Part shown: positions 25,828-34,936 of the stretch, one piece after another
Numbering within the stretch: position 1 is the stretch's first letter
Layout of the letters: every line of letters begins with the position of its first letter
Assembly (NCBI GenBank): GCA_048265185.1
Contig: JBLXBZ010000010.1
Span: 1-64,000, forward strand
DNA length: 64,000 nt
Reading direction: 5' to 3'
Origin: JBLXBZ01 sp048265185
Lineage (GTDB): Bacteria > Pseudomonadota > Alphaproteobacteria > Rhizobiales > Stappiaceae
Position numbers and translations under genes: made by a program
The notes under the pieces: model-generated
Database searches by the model: none
What the model was told of the DNA's origin: nothing
What the model saw: only the letters and a program-made list of their open reading frames with translations

Positions 25828-26541
25828 ATGTCTATTACCCAAGAAAAACCTGTAGAGCTTCATTTCTGGCCGACGCCGAATGGCTGGAAAATTACCGTAA
25901 TGCTGGAAGAGTTGGGGATTCCATATAATCTTCACTATGTGAATATTGGCGCTGGGGATCAGTTCAAACCAGAGTTTCTCGCAATTTCTCCTAATAATCG
26001 CATGCCGGCTATCGTGGACCCGGAAGGTCCGGGAGGCGAGCCGATTTCGGTGTTTGAATCCGGCGCTATTTTGCAATATCTGGGCCGTAAATTTGGAAAG
26101 TTTTATCCTGAAGACCCACGCGCGCGGGTGAAGGTCGACGAGTGGTTGATGTGGCAAATGGGAGGATTTGGTCCAATGCTTGGTCAAAATCATCATTTCC
26201 GCATTTATGCTCCGCAGAAGATCCCTTACGCGATGGAGCGCTACTTGAATGAGACGCGCCGTCTTTATGGCGTGCTCAACAAACGGTTGGCGGATCGGGA
26301 GTTTATTGCTGGCGATTATTCTATCGCTGATATGGCTTGTCTGGGATGGGCCAATAGTTGGGAGCGGCAAGGCATGGATCTGGCTACGGATTTTCCCAAT
26401 GTCAAGCGCTGGCTAGATGGATTGAAACGCCGTCCTGCGGTTGAGAGAGGGTTGCTGGTTGGCAAGGAGGAGCGCGCGCGTTTTAACGTGGCGAAGGACG
26501 CCAAAGCCCAGTCTGTTCTCTTCAATCAAAAAGATAATTGA
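25828..26541 (+). CDS. Glutathione S-transferase, Nu-class/YghU-YfcG-like
   Basis: A 237-residue protein. The thioredoxin-fold half has FWPTPNGWKITVMLEELG, the T/N-type active site of YfcG/YghU proteins that act as disulfide reductases with glutathione, then the cis-proline block NNRMPAIVDPEG and the gamma-site ISVFESGAILQYLG. A helical C-terminal half follows with YSIADMACLGWA. TCAGGAG lies before ATG 25828. It converges on the DUF2147 gene. Confidence 0.88.
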   Translation: MSITQEKPVELHFWPTPNGWKITVMLEELGIPYNLHYVNIGAGDQFKPEFLAISPNNRMPAIVDPEGPGGEPISVFESGAILQYLGRKFGKFYPEDPRARVKVDEWLMWQMGGFGPMLGQNHHFRIYAPQKIPYAMERYLNETRRLYGVLNKRLADREFIAGDYSIADMACLGWANSWERQGMDLATDFPNVKRWLDGLKRRPAVERGLLVGKEERARFNVAKDAKAQSVLFNQKDN

Positions 26542-26619
26542 TTGCGAAAATCGCGATGACGGGCGAAGAGCTAAGTTAAGTTTTTCGTCCGTTTTACGTT
26601 TGACCTTTGGCTTTTTGGG

Positions 26620-27045
26620 TCACAAGGTCGAGCGTGTCCAGACTTCCTTGTCGCAGAGCTGTCCGCCAATTGCGCAGCTTTCCAGCAGGAGCCGATTTTT
26701 CCCTTCCAACGTGACATAAGCCGTATAGAGCTGACGATTGCCTGCGCGGCGGTTCTTGCCTTTCCAGACGCGGGGTTTGTTCGTCTTGTTCAAGGCGGCG
26801 AGAATGGTCGCGCCAATTTGCAGCTCGTTTTGTCCCGGCGCTTTTCCCCGCCATGCGACCTTGCCGCATAGACCGCTGGCGCATGAGGAGATTAGGATTT
26901 TAGTCGTTCCGGACGCATTCATCCATACGCCTTGCGGGTCCGGAGGGCCTGCGCGAACGGGTGTGAATATAAGCGGCGCAAGCGAGAAAAGCGCGAAGAT
27001 CAGCGCTGGCGCGCGTTTCGAAAATCGTGACTGATATGTTGGCAT
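26620..27045 (-). CDS. Exported DUF2147 protein
   Basis: A 141-residue protein with a signal peptide (residues 1-32, ends PVRAG). After it, DPQGVWMNASGTTKILISSC, CGKVAW, NRRAGNRQLYTAYVTLEGKN and GGQLCDKEVWTR match DUF2147, a small exported beta-sheet family of unknown function. Four cysteines of the mature part could form two disulfides. ATG at 27045 puts the signal peptide first; the frame is open upstream. Confidence 0.82.
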   Translation of the reverse strand: MPTYQSRFSKRAPALIFALFSLAPLIFTPVRAGPPDPQGVWMNASGTTKILISSCASGLCGKVAWRGKAPGQNELQIGATILAALNKTNKPRVWKGKNRRAGNRQLYTAYVTLEGKNRLLLESCAIGGQLCDKEVWTRSTL

Positions 27046-27173
27046 TGACGTGAAATCCGGCTGGGCGGCGTTTGGTGTATTCGCGTATGGCGCGTTCTGG
27101 AGGAAGCCCTGAACGCGCGAATCACGGAAGCGCCGCCAACCACGCGCGCGGCGCAAGAGCCGCGCGTTTGATC

Positions 27174-28871
27174 TTATAGTTTTTCGCCAATAGCTTTCAT
27201 CCAGATGGCAACCGCCGCCGCGCCGCCGTCAGGCGCGCCCACCGCGCGCTCGCCTAGATAGCTTGCGCGTCCGAGTTTTGGACTCATGGAGGCGGTGGCC
27301 TGGGCGCCCGCCTCTGCGGCGTCAGCGGCTTTTCGCCATGCCGCCTTTCCGTCAAGACCTTGCTTGCGCGCCGCCTCCAGAGCGAGAAGGGCCGGATGAA
27401 GCGCATCCAGCATCGTGCGGTCATTCGGCTTGGCTCCGCCGATTTCCGAAATGGCCTCGACCGCAATTCTAAAGGCTTTGGCGATGGCGCCGCCGTCTAT
27501 GGTTTCGCATGTTTCCAGAAAACGTCCGGCGCGGGTCAGCGCCACGGCGTAAAATGGACCGGAGCTGCCGCCAATGGCCTTGCGTAATGCGTTGGCGGTT
27601 GAAAGCAGGGCCGTGGCGGCGTCGCTCCATGCGCCGTTTGGCTCCGCTTTGATCGCCGCTGCGCCGCGCATCATGCTGACGCCAAGGTCGCCATCTCCCG
27701 CTTTGCTGTCGAGATCTGTCAGATGAGGCTCGGCTTGCTCCAGAGCGTCCGCCACATGCAGCGCTATGGCGCGTAATTTCTGGGCCTCTGCGCTGTCGCC
27801 GGCGGTTGGGTAACTCTCTGGCGGGACGGGGGGAGCGGCGACGATGGCGCGTTCGAGGGGGATCGCGCCGGTTCCTTGCCAAGCGGGGGCCGAGGTTGGG
27901 GCGGAGAGAAGCGGCAGGTCCGCCTCTTTCAATCGAAGCAGGGAGATCGAGCATCCCGGCATTTCAAGGGCGGTGAGAAAATTTCCGGTCCAGGCGCGCT
28001 CGACAATGATACCGGCCCCGCGCAGGGAGGAGAGCGCATGACGCGCCACGATGGCCAGCTCCATGGGTGGGGTGGCGCCAAGGCCGTTGACGAGCAAGGC
28101 GACCCGGTCGCCGGATTGAACGGGAATGTCGTCCTTGATTTGCGTGAGCAGGCGCTCGCTCAAAACGTCGGCGGATTGGATCTCTGTCCGCTCAACCCCT
28201 TTTTCACCGTGAATGCCAAGACCAAGTTCTATCTCGTTTTCTCCAAGGCTGAAGCCCGGGCGCTTCGCGGCGGGGACGGTGCAGGTTCCAAGGCCGAGGC
28301 CCATGGTGCCCAGCCGGGAGGCTGCGTCCCGCGCGAGAAGGGCCACTTCCGCAAGGGGCTTTCCCGCCACGGCGGCGGCGCCGGCGATTTTGTGAATGAA
28401 TATGGTTCCAGCGATGCCGCGCCTGCGCTCAGGCGGGACAAGGTCGCCAAGCGCGACGTCATCGGCGACGACGACAACCTCTACCGGTATTCCCTCTACT
28501 TGGGCTAACTCGGCGGCGAGACCGAAATTCAATCGATCGCCGGTGTAATTCTTGACGATAAGGACGGCGCCCAACGGTCCAGCGCAAGCGCGAATGGCGC
28601 TAAGCACGGCGTCAACGCTTGGCGAGGTGAAAACGTCGCCGGTGACGGCGGCCGTCAAAAGGCCTTTTCCCACATAGCCTGCATGAGCGGGTTCATGGCC
28701 TGCGCCGCCGCCGGAGATAATCGCCACGGGTCTGTCCGCTGGGTTTTCTGGAATACCTGCGAGAAGGGCCACGTTCTCGGTGTCGAGAAGCGCCAGCTCC
28801 GGATTGCAGTCCGCGATTCCTTCAAGCATCTCCCGCACGACGGAGCGGGCGTCATTGATTAATTTTTTCAT
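27174..28871 (-). CDS. Dihydroxyacetone kinase, DhaK-DhaL fusion
   Basis: A 565-residue single-chain kinase. The N-terminal DhaK part has the substrate-binding SGGGAGHEPAHAGYVGKGLL, with the histidine that binds dihydroxyacetone covalently, and KNYTGDRLNFGLAAE. The C-terminal DhaL part (about 370-565) has the ADP/Mg site SKAGDGDLGVSMMRGA and SSGPFYAVALTRAG. Fusion implies ATP rather than PEP-PTS phosphate as donor. AGGAG precedes the ATG. It is divergent from the Na/Pi transporter gene; related sugars such as glyceraldehyde are possible substrates. Confidence 0.9.
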   Translation of the reverse strand: MKKLINDARSVVREMLEGIADCNPELALLDTENVALLAGIPENPADRPVAIISGGGAGHEPAHAGYVGKGLLTAAVTGDVFTSPSVDAVLSAIRACAGPLGAVLIVKNYTGDRLNFGLAAELAQVEGIPVEVVVVADDVALGDLVPPERRRGIAGTIFIHKIAGAAAVAGKPLAEVALLARDAASRLGTMGLGLGTCTVPAAKRPGFSLGENEIELGLGIHGEKGVERTEIQSADVLSERLLTQIKDDIPVQSGDRVALLVNGLGATPPMELAIVARHALSSLRGAGIIVERAWTGNFLTALEMPGCSISLLRLKEADLPLLSAPTSAPAWQGTGAIPLERAIVAAPPVPPESYPTAGDSAEAQKLRAIALHVADALEQAEPHLTDLDSKAGDGDLGVSMMRGAAAIKAEPNGAWSDAATALLSTANALRKAIGGSSGPFYAVALTRAGRFLETCETIDGGAIAKAFRIAVEAISEIGGAKPNDRTMLDALHPALLALEAARKQGLDGKAAWRKAADAAEAGAQATASMSPKLGRASYLGERAVGAPDGGAAAVAIWMKAIGEKL

Positions 28872-29175
28872 TGTTGGCTCCTGTGCTCCCCCAGATTTTG
28901 GTTTGTCAGGTTTGGAGGCGTTTTACTGGCGAGGGACGAACGCAGCGTGTTCAACGCAAGGCGCCGCACGTGTTGGCGATCGGATGATTTTCCATTGCTG
29001 CTCCCCCATTTTCTAAAGCGTAATTTCTAATAAGTTACGTTGTTTTTCAATTGATTATTTGCAGGTTGCGGCATTCGTTTCCGTTAAGTGATGACGCTGC
29101 GTCAGTTAATTCAACCTGACATGAAACTGATATCTAATATTTGTAGGTTCTCCGCGGATAACGGAGAAAGCACGG
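28872..29175. other. Intergenic region between divergent dhaKL and Na/Pi transporter genes
   Basis: This 304-base divergent spacer holds a PhoB box (29116-29133) close to the right-hand gene. I see no small coding region in it that I can support. The right half is AT-rich. Confidence 0.6.
29116..29133 (+). promoter_or_regulatory. PhoB box upstream of the phosphate transporter
   Basis: Two direct 7-mers, CTGACAT (29116-29122) and CTGATAT (29127-29133), separated by GAAA give the 11-base periodic CTGTCAT-N4-CTGTCAT pattern of PhoB boxes, with 11 of 14 consensus positions kept. It lies 42 bases before the ATG of a Na/Pi cotransporter, a classical phosphate-starvation target. Confidence 0.65.
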
Positions 29176-30342
29176 ATGTCGGATACAGATACTTTTCACG
29201 CGGCTCCTGATATGTTGGCGCAGGCGCCCAGGAAAAGCAGTTGGACGCAATGGCTGGCGGTCGCAGGGCTTGTTTACATTCTGATCTGCGCCGTGGGATT
29301 GATCGGGTCAGGGTTTAAATCAGCCACTGGCGATGAAGCGGCGGCGTTATTTGCATTTGCGACGAATCCTTTCGCTGGATTGGTGGTGGGAACTGTGGCC
29401 ACAGCTCTTATCCAGTCTTCGTCAACCGTCACCTCCATCATCGTTGGACTAGTGGCGGGAGGCTTACCTGTGTCTATGGCCGTGCCGATGGTGATGGGCG
29501 CCAATATTGGCACTTCGATCACCAACACCATCGTGTCGCTCGGCCATGTGCGGGAGAAGAAGGAATTCTCACGCGCGTTCGCGGCCGCCACGGTTCATGA
29601 CTTCTTCAATCTACTGTCGGTGGTCATCTTCTTGCCGCTTGAAATATTTTTCGGTATTTTCGAGAAGATTGGCAAGGCTTTGGCGGCGCCTTTCTACGGC
29701 GGCGGCGACGCTTCCATGGGCGACTTTAATTTCGTCAAAACCGCGACGGCGCCAGTTCTCAACGCCATCAAAGAGCCATTGCTCTCGCTGGGCGATGTTT
29801 GGGGCGGCGTCTTGCTGATTATCGTCGGGATCGCCATGATTTTTGTCTCGATCAGCTATATTGGCAAGCTTCTCAAGATATTGATGGTCGGTCGGGCGCG
29901 TGAAATTATGCATACCGCTATTGGTCGCGGCCCATTGTCTGGTATCGCTTCGGGAACTCTGGTGACATGTCTCGTGCAATCTTCCTCCACCACCACCTCC
30001 CTGATGGTGCCCTTGGCGGGATCGGGAGCTTTTGGCCTGAAACAAATTTATCCCTTCACCCTGGGGGCGAACATCGGCACATGCCTGACGGCGCTTTTGG
30101 CCGCGACGGCGGTAACCGGCAATGGTGAAGCGGCGTTGCAGATCGCTTTCATTCATCTCGCCTATAATGTTTTGGGCGTGTTAATAATATTCGGTTTGCC
30201 GTTCCTGCGCCCTCTGCCTGTAACTGCGGCTGAATGGTTAGGGCGAACGGCGGCGGAGAATAAAGTGATCGCGCTTGGGTATATTTTGGGCGTCTTTTTT
30301 GTAATTCCACTGCTCTGTCTCGGAATTACGGCATTGATTTAA
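29176..30342 (+). CDS. Na+/phosphate cotransporter (NptA/PNaS family)
   Basis: A 388-residue membrane protein with the two inverted QSSS repeats that define the family: ALIQSSSTVTSIIVGLVAGG (about residue 77) and LVQSSSTTTSLMVPLAGSG (about 270), plus MGANIGTSITNT and LGANIGTCLTALL. These bind phosphate and sodium. The C-terminal PhoU-like domain of longer homologues is absent. GGAG precedes ATG 29176. The PhoB box upstream and a 74-residue helical gene 13 bases downstream support a phosphate-starvation role. Confidence 0.88.
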   Translation: MSDTDTFHAAPDMLAQAPRKSSWTQWLAVAGLVYILICAVGLIGSGFKSATGDEAAALFAFATNPFAGLVVGTVATALIQSSSTVTSIIVGLVAGGLPVSMAVPMVMGANIGTSITNTIVSLGHVREKKEFSRAFAAATVHDFFNLLSVVIFLPLEIFFGIFEKIGKALAAPFYGGGDASMGDFNFVKTATAPVLNAIKEPLLSLGDVWGGVLLIIVGIAMIFVSISYIGKLLKILMVGRAREIMHTAIGRGPLSGIASGTLVTCLVQSSSTTTSLMVPLAGSGAFGLKQIYPFTLGANIGTCLTALLAATAVTGNGEAALQIAFIHLAYNVLGVLIIFGLPFLRPLPVTAAEWLGRTAAENKVIALGYILGVFFVIPLLCLGITALI

Positions 30343-30355
30343 AAGGTGATTTATC

Positions 30356-30580
30356 ATGACTGAAATACATAAGCTAACACGCGAAAAGCTGGCCCATCTC
30401 GTTGCTGAGACTGAAGAAACCTTGTCCCAGCTGAAGGTGGAGATGGAACGCCGCGTTGAGGAGACGCAGCACCATGAAATCGACAAGCTTGAGCAACACT
30501 TGAACTCAGCCGAGAGCGGTTTGCGCAGCGTGCGAGATTTCTTCCGCATGCTGGCGGATGAATTTCGCCCCAAATCATAG
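30356..30580 (+). CDS. Small coiled-coil protein downstream of the phosphate transporter
   Basis: A 74-residue highly charged helical protein; LVAETEETLSQLKVEMERR and HHEIDKLEQHLNSAESGLR show heptad spacing. No family recognised. AAAGGTGA precedes the ATG, 13 bases after the transporter stop, so the two are very probably cotranscribed. Speculatively it replaces the helical PhoU-like tail missing from this transporter; nothing in the sequence proves that. Confidence 0.7.
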   Translation: MTEIHKLTREKLAHLVAETEETLSQLKVEMERRVEETQHHEIDKLEQHLNSAESGLRSVRDFFRMLADEFRPKS

Positions 30581-30731
30581 GGGGCGAGGGAATGAGCTGG
30601 CCGCAGGCGAATTGGCGTCGGCGACCTTGCTTATTCCATTAAAGTTTTTCCAGCTTGGTTGCCCGTTTTCCGGGCGTTCGTTAAACTGTTTGCAAAGGCA
30701 AGCTTTGAAGGCCGCTTGGAAATCCATTCAG

Positions 30732-31832
30732 TCAGGATGCGCTCCGGGATAAGGAAAGCTGAATTTGCGGCGCAAGAGCGCGCGCTGTGCGCGCTGACCC
30801 AATCAGAGTGGCTGACGCCGGCCCTGTCCAGTTGCCGTAACCAATAAGCCAGAGGTTCGGTTCTTTCTTCGATCTGTGATCGCCCTCGACGTCAATGCGT
30901 CCGTCGGCGTTCACCACGCCCAATGGACGAAGGTGATCGGTCGCTGGCAGAAAGCCTGTGCACCAGATGACTGCGTCAATTTTCTCGCGTGTCCCGTCCG
31001 TCCAAACTACGCCGTCCCGGGTGAAGCGTTTGAAAGGGCGCACGGTTGACAGCGCGCCGCGCGCGCGCGCCTCTTTGACCGGCGCCACCATTACAATGTC
31101 TCCCAAGGTGGTTGTTGAACTTTCCTCGAAATTCTCCCGGACCCGCGCGCTGGCCCTTTCGAATAGAACCCGCCCGTCTACGTCGTCTGGCAACATTTGC
31201 GGCGGTCTGGTCGTCACCCATGTGGAATTGGCGTGCAGGCTGAGTTCGGCATGGATTTGAGCTCCTGAATTCCCGCCTCCAATTACCAAAACTCTCTTGC
31301 CGTTGAATGTTTCTGGTTTTTGGTACTGCGCGGAGTGCAATTCTACGCCGTTGAATTCGTCGTGGCCGGGATAGGGGGGGATATAGGGGGCGCTCCAGGT
31401 TCCCGTTGCGCTCACCACCGCCCGAGTCGTGCGCTGTCTTCCATCGGAAAAACGCAACCTTAATAAGGAGCCGAATTTTTCGACCGCCTTAACGCGCACG
31501 GGGCGTTCAATGGGCAAATCGTAGCGTTTTTCGTAGCGAGTGAGGTAGTCGATCACCTCGTCCCGGCTGGGGAAATCGCCGCTTTGACTGGGAGGCATAG
31601 GCCATCCGGGCAAGGAGCTATAACCGGCGGGAGAGAATAAACGGAGCGAATCCCAACCGTGGCTCCAAGCCCCGCCAGGAGCGGGCTCCGCGTCGAACAA
31701 CGCGAATGCCAGGTCTGTGCGGCGCAAATAATAACCGATGGAGAGCCCCGCTTGCCCGCCTCCGATGATGGCTACATCAAGGTCGGCGTTCTCTTCGGTT
31801 CCCATTGGTTGAGAGGCTGAAATGTCGGTCAT
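30732..31832 (-). CDS. ArsO-like flavin-dependent monooxygenase
   Basis: A 366-residue FAD/NADPH enzyme with two dinucleotide motifs, AIIGGGQAGLSIGYYL near the start and VIGGGNSGAQIHAEL at about residue 175. Between them, GGAWSHGWDSLRLFSP is the block shared by ArsO and related single-component monooxygenases. ArsO genes usually sit in ars operons, but none is visible here, so arsenic specificity is not supported by context. It is a single gene; the upstream 201 bases contain nothing I recognise. Confidence 0.82.
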   Translation of the reverse strand: MTDISASQPMGTEENADLDVAIIGGGQAGLSIGYYLRRTDLAFALFDAEPAPGGAWSHGWDSLRLFSPAGYSSLPGWPMPPSQSGDFPSRDEVIDYLTRYEKRYDLPIERPVRVKAVEKFGSLLRLRFSDGRQRTTRAVVSATGTWSAPYIPPYPGHDEFNGVELHSAQYQKPETFNGKRVLVIGGGNSGAQIHAELSLHANSTWVTTRPPQMLPDDVDGRVLFERASARVRENFEESSTTTLGDIVMVAPVKEARARGALSTVRPFKRFTRDGVVWTDGTREKIDAVIWCTGFLPATDHLRPLGVVNADGRIDVEGDHRSKKEPNLWLIGYGNWTGPASATLIGSARTARALAPQIQLSLSRSAS

Positions 31833-32033
31833 GGGTTCCTCGGTTCAATGGTCTGCTATGTTGATGGCGCGAAGTTTGATCTGGCGAATCGGCGCGATAG
31901 CGGCAGTCTCAAGCTGAAGATGTTTCATCTACCCCGGCGCCGTTTGGCGGCTGATGAATGCCCTTTCAAGGCAAGGCCGCAGAATCAAGGTGTTTAACCA
32001 GAGACGTATCCACCAAATGCTGGTCTGGACCTT

Positions 32034-32873
32034 TTAACCCGCGGTTTCATCTAAAAAGCGTTGGAGGACATTCGCCTGATCCAGATTTTGCGCAAGGTCG
32101 CGGAAAAGAGATTGAGCGCTCTCGAACATTCGGTTGTCCAAGCCGCTATCCGCGAGAAAACGAGAGATTTCCTTCATTTCAGCTTCCCAGCGATAGGCTT
32201 TCTGATTGACTTGTGGAAGGCGCGTTTTGAGCCATTCCAGCATTTCGGGTTGGCTCAATTTCAGCTCTTCAAGAAGTTGTCCGCGCTTGTCCGGTTCATC
32301 CGTCGCGAAGGTCACCAGAATGGCTAGCGCTTGAAAGCCCTTGGTGAGAGCCGAATATCGCATCTTGAGTTCCGAGGCGCTTCCGATTTCGCCCGGCAGA
32401 AAGCGACAATCGAGCCCGTGCGCGCGCAAGATTTCGGCTACGCCATCGTTGTCACCACATAGATAAAGGCGCGGCGGTATAGGGGCGTTGGCGTCTGTTC
32501 TTCCTATGATGGCGCCATCGGCGAAAGGAAGATCGCGCTTTTCGAACACCGCGCCGATGGCGCGGGACGTCTTGGGAGAGAGCGCGTTACAATCTATATA
32601 GTACGGCGCATTTGTCGCTTTGCCAAAAATTTGGATGAAACGTTCTGCGGTGGCGTGAGCGACGCCGGGCGGCACGATCGAAAGGAACAGGTCCGCGTCA
32701 GCAAGCTCGCTTTCATTGTCGACGGAGCGGATTCCGTTTCTCCTGGCCCGCTCCGCGCTTGCCTGGCTGCGCCCGTCCAGAGAGGTCAGCACCGTTGCGC
32801 CGCCTTGCACAAGGATGCTCCCTATGGTCGCCCCCATATTGCCTGCCGAGATCAGTGCGATGGTCGTCATCAT
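32034..32873 (-). CDS. NAD(P)-dependent oxidoreductase, 6PGDH-like fold with DUF1932
   Basis: A 279-residue beta-hydroxyacid dehydrogenase-like protein. The Rossmann motif is ALISAGNMGATIGSILVQGG; PYYIDCNALSPKTSRAIG is the family block before the catalytic region; the helical C-terminus fits DUF1932. The substrate is unknown. It lies 61 bases downstream of tctA on the same strand and so belongs with the TctABC/aldolase cluster, where it could oxidise or reduce a hydroxy-acid intermediate. Either ATG at 32873 or 32870 may be used. Confidence 0.8.
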   Translation of the reverse strand: MMTTIALISAGNMGATIGSILVQGGATVLTSLDGRSQASAERARRNGIRSVDNESELADADLFLSIVPPGVAHATAERFIQIFGKATNAPYYIDCNALSPKTSRAIGAVFEKRDLPFADGAIIGRTDANAPIPPRLYLCGDNDGVAEILRAHGLDCRFLPGEIGSASELKMRYSALTKGFQALAILVTFATDEPDKRGQLLEELKLSQPEMLEWLKTRLPQVNQKAYRWEAEMKEISRFLADSGLDNRMFESAQSLFRDLAQNLDQANVLQRFLDETAG

Positions 32874-32934
32874 TTAACTCCCCGGTGACAAACGCGCATC
32901 TTCAGCCATGCGGCGCTCTCTGCAAGAGGGAATG

Positions 32935-34449
32935 TTAGTCGGCGCCAACCTCCCGGCGTTCTTTTCCTTTGACGCGAAACGCGGAATATACTGCGTATAT
33001 CAGGAATAATGCGGTTATGCCAAGAACGGCGGCGCTGATCGGGCGCTCAAAGAATGTGCTGAAATCCCCGCGCGACAAAAGCATGGCGCGGCGGAAATGC
33101 TCCTCCATCATCGGTCCCAGCACGAAGCCAAGCAGCAAAGGAGCCGCCGGCAGGTTCAAAGCCCTCATGGCCAACCCAACGACTGAGAAGGCGACAACCA
33201 TCCAGACGTCAGCCACTGCGTTGTGCACCGAAAATGCGCCAATGGCGATGAAGACGAGAACCGCTGGATACATCAGGTGATAGGGGACTTGAAGCAAGCG
33301 CACCCAGATTCCGATCAAGGGAATGTTCAGGATCAGCAGAAAGATATTGCCGATCCAGAAACTCATGATCAGCCCCCAAAACATTTCGGGTTGCTCCGTC
33401 AACAGACGTGGACCGGGATTGACGCCGTGTATCATCAGAGCGCCGAGCATCAAGGCCATGGTCGGACTGCCGGGAATTCCCAGCGATAACGTCGGCACGA
33501 AAGCGGTCTGGTCGGCGGCGTTATTGGCCGATTCCGGCGCGACAACGCCTTCAATTGCGCCTTTTCCGAACCGCTCGGGAGTGCGGGAGACTTGTTTTTC
33601 CAGCGCATAGGACATGAAAGAAGCTATCGCCGGCCCGGTGCCTGGCAAAGTGCCGAAGAACGAGCCTATCGCAGAACCGCGAACCATGGGAAATAACGAG
33701 CGTTTGGCGTCGTCCCGCGTCGGTTTCATCGCCTTCAGCTTGACGCTTTCCGGATCGATATTTTCCGCCTGAACTTTGCCGACGGATTGAATCACTTCTG
33801 CGACGCCAAAAATTCCCATGGCGAGGGCCACGAGACTGACGCCCTCCGCCAACTCCAGGTGCCCAAAGGTAAACCGCTCGAGGCCGGAGTAGATGTCCGT
33901 GCCGACCATTCCGAAAGCTACGCCCATGGTGACCATGGCCAGCCCTTTGACGGCCGAGCTGTCGGTGATGGTCGATGCGGCGACCAATCCAAGCAGCATC
34001 AGCGAGAAATAGTCCGCAGCGCCGAATTCCAGCGCGTAACCGGCGATTACGGGCGCGAATAGCATCAAAAGAATGACGCCGACCGTGGCGCCGAAGAAGG
34101 AAGCTACGGTGGTCATCAATAACGCGACGCCGCCACGCCCCTGGCGCGACATTGGATAGCCGTCAAGGCAGGTGACCGCAGATGACGTGGTGCCTGGAAT
34201 GTTCAGCAAAATAGACGCGGTGGAGCCGCCATAGGCGGTGCCGTACCATATTCCGGCGAGCATTATCAGAGCTGAGGTCGGGTCAAGATGGAAAGTGATG
34301 GGAAACAGCATTGATATCGCCGCAAGAGCGCCAATGCCGGGTATGACCCCGATGAACGTGCCCATGAAAACGCCGACGAAGCAGTACAATAGATTTGAGA
34401 GGCTGAAGGCGACGCTAAAGCCGAGGGAGAGGTTATCTAAGAATGTCAT
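32935..34449 (-). CDS. tctA: Tripartite tricarboxylate transporter, large permease TctA
   Basis: A 504-residue polytopic permease. The TctA signatures are GTFIGVIPGIGALAAISMLF, YGGSTASILLNIPGTTSSAV, FFGTLPGTGPAIASFMSYAL and a second NIPLIGIWVRLLQVP. With TctB and the periplasmic TctC it takes up carboxylates using the ion gradient. ATG at 34449 shares one base with the tctB TGA, fixing the start. The matching tctC is about 4 kb away on the other strand. Confidence 0.93.
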   Translation of the reverse strand: MTFLDNLSLGFSVAFSLSNLLYCFVGVFMGTFIGVIPGIGALAAISMLFPITFHLDPTSALIMLAGIWYGTAYGGSTASILLNIPGTTSSAVTCLDGYPMSRQGRGGVALLMTTVASFFGATVGVILLMLFAPVIAGYALEFGAADYFSLMLLGLVAASTITDSSAVKGLAMVTMGVAFGMVGTDIYSGLERFTFGHLELAEGVSLVALAMGIFGVAEVIQSVGKVQAENIDPESVKLKAMKPTRDDAKRSLFPMVRGSAIGSFFGTLPGTGPAIASFMSYALEKQVSRTPERFGKGAIEGVVAPESANNAADQTAFVPTLSLGIPGSPTMALMLGALMIHGVNPGPRLLTEQPEMFWGLIMSFWIGNIFLLILNIPLIGIWVRLLQVPYHLMYPAVLVFIAIGAFSVHNAVADVWMVVAFSVVGLAMRALNLPAAPLLLGFVLGPMMEEHFRRAMLLSRGDFSTFFERPISAAVLGITALFLIYAVYSAFRVKGKERREVGAD

Positions 34450-34895
34450 CAGAAGGGCCACTTGAGCATCGTGAATGGTAAGCCGAGAGCGACAGAGAAA
34501 ACGCCGTACACCAGCGCGCTGAGAACAACGCATACGCCGGCTATCGCCTTGAGATTGGGCTGACGCTCGCCATAAGAGGACAAGACGACAAGCGCCGCGA
34601 TTGCGGGAAGAAGGCCAAGTGGTCGCACGGTCACGGCAAAGGCGATGAGCCCTGCCAGAACGGCGATGGATGGACGCATGGCGATGCGGGTGAAGCTACC
34701 GGACCGAAACAGGGCTGGCAGGGCGATCAGGGCGCCTAGGCCAATCAATATGACGCCAACCCCCATGGGAAAAGCGCCTGGGCCCAGACGCCGGACGCTT
34801 CCCAGCTCGTAGTTCACGACGGCGTAAGCTGCGAACAAGGCGCCGAAGAGCAGGATCAGAGCGCCTGCGGTGATATCTCTATAGTCGCGTTTCAT
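34449..34895 (-). CDS. tctB: Tripartite tricarboxylate transporter, small permease TctB
   Basis: A 148-residue protein with about four membrane helices (ITAGALILLFGALFAAYAVV; GPGAFPMGVGVILIGLGALI; PSIAVLAGLIAFAVTV; a C-terminal pair). GPGxFP after the first helix is typical of TctB. It starts at ATG 34895, 41 bases after the RraA-family stop, and is coupled to tctA. It provides the small membrane subunit of the TctABC uptake system. Confidence 0.87.
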   Translation of the reverse strand: MKRDYRDITAGALILLFGALFAAYAVVNYELGSVRRLGPGAFPMGVGVILIGLGALIALPALFRSGSFTRIAMRPSIAVLAGLIAFAVTVRPLGLLPAIAALVVLSSYGERQPNLKAIAGVCVVLSALVYGVFSVALGLPFTMLKWPF

Positions 34896-34936
34896 CTTAT
34901 TCCCCCCGTTATTCCCATCGGCTTTCGCCAATAGCG

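Noticed and set aside
30732..31832. Part of an arsenic-resistance operon
   Set aside because: The flavoprotein resembles ArsO, but no arsR, arsB, arsC or arsH lies in the neighbourhood.
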